This document shows, in pieces, positions 1-5,728 of a DNA stretch of 8,237 nucleotides; position 1 is the stretch's first letter, and every line of letters begins with the position of its first letter. The position numbers were made by a program, and so were the translations under genes. The stretch spans positions 1 through 8,237 of the forward strand of contig JAEDMF010000069.1 of the NCBI GenBank assembly GCA_016303175.1, read 5' to 3'. Source of the stretch: Bacteroidales bacterium. Its GTDB lineage: Bacteria > Bacteroidota > Bacteroidia > Bacteroidales > UBA932. The notes below the pieces were generated by a model. It saw nothing but the letters and a program-made list of their open reading frames with translations. It made no database searches and was not told where the DNA came from.

Positions 1-1080
1 GGCGCCCCATTTTGATACAAACGTCCCGTTTTGTTGAACTACTGCGGAGTGGTCTGCTGCCGTGCCATAAAAAGCTTTTTCCGCTTGCTGGGAGGAGCAG
101 CTAATAAAGTAATCTGATGTCCAATACCGTGATAATTGAAATGAATTGTATGAATCGTTTTGATTTATCCATAAATCGTTGGCCGTAGATTGCTCGTGCC
201 AAGCATAGCTATGGCAATTATAAAGGTTTGATGCAGAAGCAAGAAGCGTAGCTTGTGGATACTGTTGAGAGAAGGTTTGAGTGATTACGTCAATTTCGTA
301 TTCTGTGAACTCAGTGCTACGTATTGCGGTAATTCTTCTCCCAAAGGGGGTATGTGTGGTGGTTGCCCCAGTTGAAAAGTCCTTGGTATTATCTTGTGAA
401 ATAGATGAGAGGTCATCTAAAATGCGATAAAGGGGAGCAAGTGATGCGTAACTGAAGATTTTTGGTTTTGAGATTCTGTCTTCAATCTTGTCTCTTACTA
501 CGGCAGACAATTCTTCTCTTTGATCGGCTGTTTTTGCTAGTACTATTCGGCCAGATGCTACATAATAGTCAAGGAACATAGCATCGGCAAAGCTTAAGGA
601 CGAATAATCCTCTTTTATGGCAGTATTTGGCATCATTTCGATGGAATGAAAGGAGGAATATAAAGAGAGCAATTGTCCAGAAGCATCTTCTCTGGATTCA
701 AGTTCTCGGTGAATTAGACTACTTTCTGCCACTATTTGAATAGCATCAAAAGGATTATCATAAGCGAATATGAGATAGTTGAGAGGATATTTTGATACAG
801 TTTTTGTCAGAGCTTCTGTGCTCATAAGATCAAGCAAGTCTTGGGGTGGGTTGCATGCTTTGATTCTATCTTCAAGCGATACAATTTCGGACCAGGCTTT
901 GAAATTAGTGTCAGGGAGAAAAATTATGGGGGTATTGATGGTTTCGTCAAATGAAATATCATTTGACGAAACTACTGTCGATGGCGTCTTGTCCTCCTGC
1001 AAAATTAATGCATCATATGTCTGACAGGAGGAAATCAAGGTCACCAAAAGAATAATATGAGAGATAATTCTTTTTGTCAT
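1..1080 (-). CDS. Putative lipoprotein with possible papain-like/CHAP-type C-terminal motifs (3' end outside window)
   Basis: An open frame of 360 codons runs from the ATG at 1078-1080 to the left window edge without a stop. The N-terminus is MTKR followed by a hydrophobic stretch and a lipobox ISS-C with the lipidated cysteine at residue 19, so the product should be an exported lipoprotein. Residues 20 to about 280 match no family I recognise. Near residues 287-292 the protein reads YNCHSYAW (C289, H290), and at 343-347 DHSAV (D343, H344). A Cys at a helix start followed by a His in a hydrophobic strand recalls the layout of CHAP/NlpC-like cysteine hydrolases, but this is only a resemblance. 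The gene is more A+T-rich than the genes after 2900. An insertion sequence abuts the start codon, so normal expression is doubtful. The frame itself is secure; the function is open. Confidence 0.8.
   Translation of the reverse strand, partial: MTKRIISHIILLVTLISSCQTYDALILQEDKTPSTVVSSNDISFDETINTPIIFLPDTNFKAWSEIVSLEDRIKACNPPQDLLDLMSTEALTKTVSKYPLNYLIFAYDNPFDAIQIVAESSLIHRELESREDASGQLLSLYSSFHSIEMMPNTAIKEDYSSLSFADAMFLDYYVASGRIVLAKTADQREELSAVVRDKIEDRISKPKIFSYASLAPLYRILDDLSSISQDNTKDFSTGATTTHTPFGRRITAIRSTEFTEYEIDVITQTFSQQYPQATLLASASNLYNCHSYAWHEQSTANDLWINQNDSYNSFQLSRYWTSDYFISCSSQQAEKAFYGTAADHSAVVQQNGTFVSKWGA
941..972. repeat. Perfect 14-bp inverted repeat with 4-nt loop inside the lipoprotein gene
   Basis: GTTTCGTCAAATGA at 941-954 is the exact reverse complement of TCATTTGACGAAAC at 959-972, with AATA between. 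It falls at codons 37-47 of the lipoprotein gene, in the low-complexity linker shortly after the lipobox, and encodes roughly SSNDISFDET. In the mRNA it would form a strong hairpin about 110 nt after the start codon. It could be a regulatory hairpin, a palindromic protein-binding site or an insertion relic. Confidence 0.85.
992..1032. repeat. 8-bp inverted repeat beside the lipobox codons
   Basis: TCCTCCTG at 992-999 and CAGGAGGA at 1025-1032 are exact reverse complements, 25 bp apart. In the minus-strand mRNA the lipobox Ser-Ser-Cys codons could pair with an internal AGGAGG-like sequence. The repeat is short enough to be chance. Confidence 0.4.
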
Positions 1081-1087
1081 AACACAA
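1079..1087. repeat. Target-site duplication, left copy
   Basis: ATAACACAA directly abuts the left end of the IS and is repeated exactly at the right end (2444-2452). Positions 1079-1080 are also the first two bases (A, T on the minus strand) of the lipoprotein start codon. Confidence 0.88.
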
Positions 1088-1110
1088 CATGTGTGTCCAC
1101 TAAAAATTGT
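1088..1110. repeat. IS terminal inverted repeat, left
   Basis: This 23-bp end matches the reverse complement of 2421-2443 at 18 positions, including the uninterrupted 14-bp core GTGTCCACTAAAAA (1093-1106). Confidence 0.85.
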
Positions 1111-1127
1111 GGACGGTTTATATAAGT

Positions 1128-2322
1128 TTAACAATTAAACAAAGTTGGTTCACTTGAATCATCAAGTTCATTGATAATATTGTTGTTAGGTTTGTCAAAT
1201 AGTTCACCAAGTGGTAAAGTCTCTGTAAGAGAAACACTTACCAGTTGTAGCATCTCATAGATTGGCCTCTGGATTCTCATCTTTTTCTGCACAATGGCCA
1301 TCATACAATAGGCTGTGATTGCGGAGTAAATCTGAATCCTGACGGCATTTTCGCTGGTGCCCCAGAATTTTTTAATCTTGAGATGATGCTTCAACCATTT
1401 GAAAGAATAGCTCGATTTGCCATCGGTTGTGGTACAGTTCAGCGACCATCACAGGACTGATATCCAACCTGTCATCCTCTGAGAAGGCGTTCGTAAAGAA
1501 TATAAACTTTCTCTTGCTCTCCTCATCCCAGTAGATGACTCTCCTGACCTTGTCCGGATACTTTCCCATGGTCAGTTGACTATTCATATAGCCGATAGCA
1601 TCAGACAAGATACCTGAACCAGGTGGAAAGCGCCTCTTCCATTTCATGGGCCGGAAGTCATTGTTCTTCTTGCCTCTGACTACGAAATAAGCACCAATCG
1701 ATTCGATTGCATATAGTCTTTTGAAGTCGTTGTAGCCTCTGTCGAAGATGTAGAACGAGTTTTCCTCGTATGGAATGGCATCCATGGCTCTCATATCATT
1801 AACACGGGCTTCCGTTATGTGGAAGAATGTCGGAATCGATGTTTCAATATCATACAGAGTATGAACCTTGATACCGCCTTTCCCCTGATTCTTTCTGTAC
1901 ACGGCCCATTTGAATGCATTGAGGCAAAGCTCTATCGTTGTTGAATCAAACGCATAAACGTGCCCGTTCAGCTTGAAGATATCAGTTGCACGACATTCTC
2001 TGGCTTCTGCGATAACACGGTATGCGAACTCTTCAAAGATGTGGTAATCTCGGCCATTATTCGCCTTGGAGAGATTGCTTTTGGTGGCATACTTTCCAAA
2101 GCCGAGATGAAAGGCTTTACGCGATAGCGCTTGAGTAGCAAGTGCAAGGTCACGAAGACTTTCACGGTTGGAAAGTTGACCGAACATCAAGACTGCGAGC
2201 TGATTCCAGCACGTAAAGAACTTGACGTACCGATTTCCGTTGTATTTGTTTGATATTCTGAGGAATACATCCTTATCAAGGAAATCTAAAAGCTGAGAGA
2301 ACACGAATTTTCCATTATGCAT
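1128..2322 (-). pseudogene. IS4-family transposase (DUF4372 + DDE), one-base frameshift
   Basis: The upstream frame (2322-1372) gives 316 residues beginning MHNGKFVFSQLLDF, a DUF4372-like N-terminal domain over about residues 5-75. The DDE catalytic core follows: FDSTT with D126, FDRGY with D194 and YHNRWQIELFF with E304. After Q308 the frame runs through a short unrelated tail to a premature stop. Shifting by one base at 1398-1400 (CAAATGG where CAATGG is expected) continues as WLK then HHLKIKKFWG and ends at 1128. The restored protein is about 397 residues. The break separates the catalytic Glu from the Lys of the Y-(2)-R-(3)-E-(6)-K signature, so neither piece should transpose alone. A mutation is more likely than programmed frameshifting; a sequencing error in a run of three A's is possible. 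Confidence 0.88.
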
Positions 2323-2344
2323 ATGCCATTCTACGATAATCTGG

Positions 2345-2376
2345 CAAAGATAATTTCAAATCGGCGCGGTCTCAAA
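2345..2376 (-). promoter_or_regulatory. Transposase promoter (Bacteroidota type)
   Basis: On the minus strand TTTG (2373-2376) is followed after exactly 20 bp by TATCTTTG (2345-2352), a full match to the Bacteroidota TTTG / TAnnTTTG consensus. The -7 box ends 22 bp before the transposase ATG at 2322, leaving a short leader. It lies inside the IS. Confidence 0.75.
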
Positions 2377-2420
2377 ACCTTTGTAACAACCTAACTTTCA
2401 ATATTTTCAAAGAACTTTTA

Positions 2421-2443
2421 TGATTTTTTAGTGGACACTAATG
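2421..2443. repeat. IS terminal inverted repeat, right
   Basis: Read on the minus strand it begins CATTAGTGTCCACTAAAAA and pairs with the left end at 1088-1110, with two mismatches inside the first 19 bases. Confidence 0.85.
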
Positions 2444-2452
2444 ATAACACAA
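2444..2452. repeat. Target-site duplication, right copy
   Basis: ATAACACAA is an exact copy of 1079-1087 and directly abuts the right end of the IS. Joining the two flanks at one copy restores a leader reading TATATTGTGTT before the lipoprotein ATG. Confidence 0.88.
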
Positions 2453-2467
2453 TATAGAATTCCGTTG

Positions 2468-2499
2468 CTAGTATATGAAGATTCTATCGGATTTGCAAA
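2468..2499 (-). promoter_or_regulatory. Probable native promoter of the lipoprotein gene, now separated by the IS
   Basis: On the minus strand TTTG (2496-2499) and TATACTAG (2468-2475) are 20 bp apart. The -7 box is imperfect: it keeps TA, one T and the final G of TAnnTTTG. Removing the IS and one duplication copy puts this box about 24 bp before the lipoprotein ATG, the spacing seen at other promoters here. The -33 box lies in the perfect palindrome ATTTGCAAAT (2491-2500), which could be an operator. It may now transcribe into the IS. Confidence 0.45.
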
Positions 2500-2500
2500 T

Positions 2501-2571
2501 GAGCTTAGCACGCCACAGAAGTGGCGTTACGGCGACAAGCCAGCTTCCGCACACTGTGCGGAGGCTTTTTT
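2501..2571 (+). ncRNA. Candidate small structured RNA ending at an intrinsic terminator
   Basis: ACGCCAC-AGAA-GTGGCGT (2510-2527) forms a perfect 7-bp hairpin with a tetraloop. A small GGC/GCC hairpin and a strong terminator hairpin with six T's follow. No ORF upstream on the plus strand needs this terminator. A weak promoter candidate, GTTG (2464-2467) 20 bp before CGGATTTG (2488-2495), would start an RNA of about 70 nt near 2502. The 5' end is a guess, and I recognise no known RNA family. Confidence 0.25.
2543..2571 (+). terminator. Strong intrinsic terminator
   Basis: GCTTCCGCAC (2543-2552) pairs with GTGCGGAGGC (2556-2565) with one G-T wobble and a 3-nt loop, followed directly by six T's (2566-2571). 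The T tract is on the plus strand only. Confidence 0.8.
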
Positions 2572-2597
2572 GTGGCCCCAGGGGGCTTCCTTCCATA

Positions 2598-2621
2598 AGG
2601 GGCACAGCCCCTGACTTTTTT
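2598..2621 (+). terminator. Second intrinsic terminator in tandem
   Basis: AGGGGC (2598-2603) pairs perfectly with GCCCCT (2607-2612) around an ACA loop, then GAC and six T's (2616-2621). It would back up the terminator at 2543-2571 against plus-strand read-through towards the porin operon. Confidence 0.65.
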
Positions 2622-2623
2622 GT

Positions 2624-2763
2624 CCTTCCACCTGGAACGGAGGAATGCCGCTGATGGCTTCAGTTCATGGTGGGCGTTCCCGGTGGACGTGAAATGCTTC
2701 TACCAGGAACGGGAATGTGCCACAGGTGCCCCTGGGATGGGGCTTGCCGTTCCAGGTGGAAGG
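2624..2763. repeat. 140-bp element with 17-bp perfect terminal inverted repeats
   Basis: CCTTCCACCTGGAACGG (2624-2640) is the exact reverse complement of 2747-2763. Nested inside, CGTTCCCGGT (2675-2684) faces ACCAGGAACG (2702-2711) with one mismatch, which becomes a U-G wobble if the minus strand is transcribed. Smaller hairpins fit both arms (CTGA-TCAG at 2651-2663; CCCC-GGGG around 2729-2742), giving a cloverleaf-like fold. The motif GTTCC(A/C/T)GG occurs four times in alternating orientation. It could be a MITE-like or REP-like repeat or a structured RNA. I see no target duplication and no transposase. Confidence 0.7.
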
Positions 2764-2863
2764 CCATACTGACCATCCTCGGGTCAATTTGTACATCCGC
2801 AGACAGCATAACCGTTCCGGAACCATCAGTGTGGTTGTCGTTGAATAGAGTCAGATCGGCCAT
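2660..2863 (-). CDS. Doubtful small hypothetical protein, 67 aa
   Basis: The frame starts at an ATG (2861-2863) with a GAGGAC sequence about 10 bp upstream and reads MADLTLFNDNHTDGSG. The first 35 or so codons use bases much like the neighbouring genes. The second half runs through the inverted-repeat element and gives a Pro/Arg-rich tail with no recognisable features. There is no signal peptide, membrane segment or known domain. It may be a real small gene, the remnant of one, or chance. No good promoter is visible upstream on the minus strand. Confidence 0.2.
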   Translation of the reverse strand: MADLTLFNDNHTDGSGTVMLSADVQIDPRMVSMAFHLERQAPSQGHLWHIPVPGRSISRPPGTPTMN

Positions 2864-2908
2864 AACTTTGAGTCCTCATCGGGCCTACATCTTTTTTGTG
2901 AGTAGTTC

Positions 2909-2939
2909 GTTGAAAGTATTCATCAATTTGTTAATTTTG
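2909..2939 (+). promoter_or_regulatory. Promoter of the porin-permease operon
   Basis: GTTG (2909-2912) lies 19 bp before TAATTTTG (2932-2939), a full match to the Bacteroidota -7 box with three of four bases at -33. Transcription would start near 2945, leaving a leader of about 15 nt with no Shine-Dalgarno motif before the ATG at 2961. Confidence 0.7.
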
Positions 2940-2960
2940 CGGACCACATTGCAATAACAC

Positions 2961-3971
2961 ATGAAACAGACCTTTCTCACCGTCATTCTGGCGGCATTCT
3001 GCTGCATATCCGCTGTTGCGCAGAATTTTGTTGACGATGCCTATGTCGACATCAGGACCGGATTCGCCCAGTCCCTTCAGGAGGGCGAGTATAATGGTGG
3101 CTTCCACGTCGATTATCTCAACATCCACCTCAAGGGCCATATCTCGGACAATCTCACCTATGTCCTCAGACATCGTCTGACCAAGGCGGCATATGCCGAC
3201 AATAACCCTTTGAATGCCACTGATTTCGCCTGGATGACCTGGCAGGCGACCCCGAAGTTTTCGCTCACCGCGGGCAAGCATCCCGTATGGTTCGGTAGTT
3301 TCGAATTCGACGAGGATCCAATCAACGTGTTCTACTGGTCCAAGTCCATCGCTGATCTCTACCAGTACTTTACGCTGGGCGTAACCGGCACTTATGAGGT
3401 GGCTCCTTCGCAGAATATCTCTTTCCAGTTCAGCCAGTCTCCGCTTTCCCGTGGCATCACCAACTGCTTCAGCTACTCGCTCTACTGGAACGGAAGTTTC
3501 ACACCTTTCTGGAAGACGACATGGAGCGTGAACTTTGTTGACAATGAAGTCGGTACGATGATGAACTATCTGGTTCTAGGTAACCGCTTCACATTCGGGA
3601 ACTTCTGCATTGATGCCGATTTCATCAACAAGACCGCCCTTTCCGGACAGCAGAGACCGTTCTTCTCTGACGTGGCCGTGATGCTCAACAGCAAGTACAA
3701 CGTGGGCAAATTCAACCTCTGCCTCAAGGGTACTTACGATTACAACGACGCGCAGAACGGAGACTTTTCCCGCGGGGGCGTAGGCAGCTGGGACGTGGTC
3801 GTTCCTGCCGGTTATGAGGCCCTGCAGCTTGCCGCCGGTTTCGAATTTTACCCTTTGGGCAACAATCATCTGAGGCTCCATGCCTTCTATGACTGGGTTT
3901 CCACCCTTTCCGACCGCCACGCGCTTGAAATCGGCGTGACCTGGCGCTTCGACCTTTTCAAGAGAAAATAA
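2961..3971 (+). CDS. Outer-membrane porin-like beta-barrel protein
   Basis: The 336-residue product has a clear signal peptide (MKQ then a hydrophobic core, ending AVA-Q near residues 18-21), so it is exported. The mature part is rich in alternating polar/aromatic strands such as YVDIRTGFAQ (28-37), NLTYVLRHRL (64-73) and a final strand ending GVTWRFDLFKRK, as expected for an outer-membrane barrel. The segment GKHPVWFGSFEFDEDP (105-120) resembles the phosphate-selective porin O/P group common in Bacteroidota. Its likely role is passive passage of a small solute; the substrate cannot be read from sequence. The permease gene follows after 11 bp in the same direction, so the two are almost surely cotranscribed from the promoter at 2909-2939. 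The start is chosen because it gives a complete signal peptide. Family assignment is moderately sure; barrel nature is strong. Confidence 0.85.
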   Translation: MKQTFLTVILAAFCCISAVAQNFVDDAYVDIRTGFAQSLQEGEYNGGFHVDYLNIHLKGHISDNLTYVLRHRLTKAAYADNNPLNATDFAWMTWQATPKFSLTAGKHPVWFGSFEFDEDPINVFYWSKSIADLYQYFTLGVTGTYEVAPSQNISFQFSQSPLSRGITNCFSYSLYWNGSFTPFWKTTWSVNFVDNEVGTMMNYLVLGNRFTFGNFCIDADFINKTALSGQQRPFFSDVAVMLNSKYNVGKFNLCLKGTYDYNDAQNGDFSRGGVGSWDVVVPAGYEALQLAAGFEFYPLGNNHLRLHAFYDWVSTLSDRHALEIGVTWRFDLFKRK

Positions 3972-3982
3972 GCTTCTGACAT

Positions 3983-5722
3983 ATGGCAAAGAAAAAGAAA
4001 CTCATTCCCACGGGTGTCTGGTGCATCCTGGTGATAGTCATGATCTTCGGTTATATGGGTTCGGTGATGGGCTTCACCAACATGCTGAACACCATAATGA
4101 AGACTGCCCACGACCTGCTTATCAACACCGTATTCTATCTTATGGGTATGTGTGTCATTACCGGCGCTCTCGGCAAGCTCCTCGTGGAGTTCGGAGTGGT
4201 GGATCTCCTTCAGAAGGCCCTCAGGCCGGTGATGAAGCCCCTTTTCAATCTTCCAGGTGTAGCCTCACTCGGAGCGGTGCTCACTTTCCTGAGTGACAAT
4301 CCCGCCATCATCTCCCTCTGTCAGGACAGGAAGTTCTCAAGCTGTTTCAAGAAATATCAGCATATTTCCCTGGTCAATTTCGGAACGACTTTCGGAATGG
4401 GTCTCCTCGTCATCATATTCATGATGGGACAGGGCTTCTTCACGGCCCCGTTTATCGGCCTGGCCGGTGCGGTGGTGGGCTGTATGATCACAACCAGGTT
4501 AATGCAGTATTTCACCTGCAAGGACTATCCTGAGTTTCGCAACCAGAACGCCTTGAGTGACGCTGAGATGGCCTCAATCGAAGAGGAGGAAGAGGATGGT
4601 GAGAACAAACAGCACCAGGGCGGGTTCATCCGCATTCTCAACGCCCTCCTGGACGGCGGAAAGAGCGGTGTGGAGATAGGGCTTGCCATCATCCCGGGCG
4701 TGCTTGTGATATCGACCTTCGTCATGATGCTCACCTTCGGCGGTTCTGTCGAAGGAGTGGATGCGATGGGCAACGACATAGTGGTCTATACGGGAGGCGC
4801 ATATCAGGGAACAAGGCTGCTCCCTTGGCTTGCCGGCAAGGTAAGTTTCATATTCAAGTGGCTCTTCGGTTTCACCGCGCCTGAGCTCGTTGCCTTCCCG
4901 ATTACGGCTCTCGGTGCAGTAGGCGCAGCGCTGGGTCTCATCCCTGAGTTCGCAAGCCAGGGCATCATCGACGGGAATGCGATAGCTGTGTTCACCGCCA
5001 TGGGCATGTGCTGGAGCGGCTTCCTCAGCACCCACGCCGCAACCCTCGATTCCCTGGGCTACCGTTCCCTCATCTCAAGGGCATATACCAGTCACTTCAT
5101 CGCCGGAATCGGCGCGGGCATATTCACGCACTGGCTGTATGTGGGCATAACGTTCATTTCCTCGCTCTTCGCGCCTCAGCCTGTTTGGGAGGTCGACGCC
5201 CAGGCCTGGAACGTGATGCGGAACGAGCCGTATCAGGTTCAGCTCCTGCATATGGAGGACAGCAGCTATGTGATCAGGGATTGGTTCGGTACGGATCAGG
5301 ATCTCGAGTTCACCGTGAACAGCGACAAGTCCATCACCATCACCAATGCATATGCCGACAAGAATGACATCTATTTCGTCAACATCGACACCAAGGCTGT
5401 CGAGAGGGGAGATGTCGCAACCGCAAGCATCTATACTCCGGACGAATACACTCTCTTCGAAGGCGATGCCCAGCAGGGTCATATGTATATGTTCACCTGG
5501 CTCCGTGACCATTCTAACCGTGTGATTAACGGAGGTTATTATGAGATAACCTGGGGTGGCGCCGAGCGTGAGACCAATCCTGAATTCATCAAGGAAGTCC
5601 AGCAGGCTGTGGAAATCAAGATTGATTCCCTGAACAGGGCTCACGAGGATTCGCTCGCGCTTGAAAAGGCAATCGTGGCGCTCGACGGCGAGGCTGTGAC
5701 TCCAGGCGGAGAAAACGAATAG
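3983..5722 (+). CDS. GATE-domain inner-membrane permease with C-terminal beta-rich domain
   Basis: This 579-residue protein has many membrane segments (about 11-30, 46-70, 92-112, 130-150, 153-175, 230-253, 284-320, 332-350 and 370-397). It resembles the nucleoside-recognition (GATE) family, specifically the CD0519/CD1768 type of membrane protein. LSDNPAIISL (103-112) and FPITALGAVGAALG (305-318) lie in the two gate halves. GATE proteins include nucleoside transporters and SpmA/SpmB; the substrate here is unknown. An acidic loop (EEEEEDGE, 200-207) separates the halves. After the last membrane segment a soluble region (about 400-530) contains YVIRDWFGTDQDLEFTVNSD and aromatic strands like Bacteroidota cell-surface beta domains, then a helical tail (533-567). 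This extension is unusual for the family. The gene follows the porin-like gene by 11 bp. No terminator is seen before the convergent kinase gene. Confidence 0.88.
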   Translation: MAKKKKLIPTGVWCILVIVMIFGYMGSVMGFTNMLNTIMKTAHDLLINTVFYLMGMCVITGALGKLLVEFGVVDLLQKALRPVMKPLFNLPGVASLGAVLTFLSDNPAIISLCQDRKFSSCFKKYQHISLVNFGTTFGMGLLVIIFMMGQGFFTAPFIGLAGAVVGCMITTRLMQYFTCKDYPEFRNQNALSDAEMASIEEEEEDGENKQHQGGFIRILNALLDGGKSGVEIGLAIIPGVLVISTFVMMLTFGGSVEGVDAMGNDIVVYTGGAYQGTRLLPWLAGKVSFIFKWLFGFTAPELVAFPITALGAVGAALGLIPEFASQGIIDGNAIAVFTAMGMCWSGFLSTHAATLDSLGYRSLISRAYTSHFIAGIGAGIFTHWLYVGITFISSLFAPQPVWEVDAQAWNVMRNEPYQVQLLHMEDSSYVIRDWFGTDQDLEFTVNSDKSITITNAYADKNDIYFVNIDTKAVERGDVATASIYTPDEYTLFEGDAQQGHMYMFTWLRDHSNRVINGGYYEITWGGAERETNPEFIKEVQQAVEIKIDSLNRAHEDSLALEKAIVALDGEAVTPGGENE

Positions 5723-5728
5723 AAAGGG

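Larger units (their letters stand above)
1088..2443 (-). mobile_element. IS4-family insertion sequence, 1356 bp
   Basis: The element is delimited by imperfect terminal inverted repeats (CAT then GTGTCCACTAAAAA at both ends) and a perfect 9-bp direct repeat, ATAACACAA. IS4-family elements commonly make duplications of about this size. It encodes one transposase frame on the minus strand, the same direction as the lipoprotein gene it displaces. Both ends are intact, so the copy could be mobilised in trans, but its own transposase gene is frameshifted. The exact IS name cannot be given without a database. Confidence 0.9.
2453..2960. other. Structured intergenic region
   Basis: About 500 bp lie between the IS and the porin gene with no convincing protein gene. 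From left to right it holds a probable minus-strand promoter, a candidate small structured RNA, two plus-strand terminators, a 140-bp inverted-repeat element, a doubtful minus-strand ORF, the palindrome GTTCCGGAAC (2814-2823) and the promoter of the porin operon. I see no tRNA or rRNA in it. Confidence 0.7.

Noticed and set aside
1088..1140. Outward promoter from the IS end driving the lipoprotein gene
   Set aside because: The A+T-rich stretch and small palindrome (1126-1140) contain no TAnnTTTG box with a properly spaced upstream element.
1372..1402. Programmed ribosomal frameshift in the transposase
   Set aside because: There is no slippery heptamer or downstream stem, and this IS group normally has a single ORF; a one-base insertion explains it more simply.
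2667..2957. Plus-strand ORF of 96 codons before the porin gene
   Set aside because: It crosses the inverted-repeat element and the porin promoter, and its translation has no recognisable features.
3576..3989. Minus-strand ORF opposite the porin gene
   Set aside because: It is antisense to a gene with a clear signal peptide and barrel pattern, with no promoter or domain of its own.
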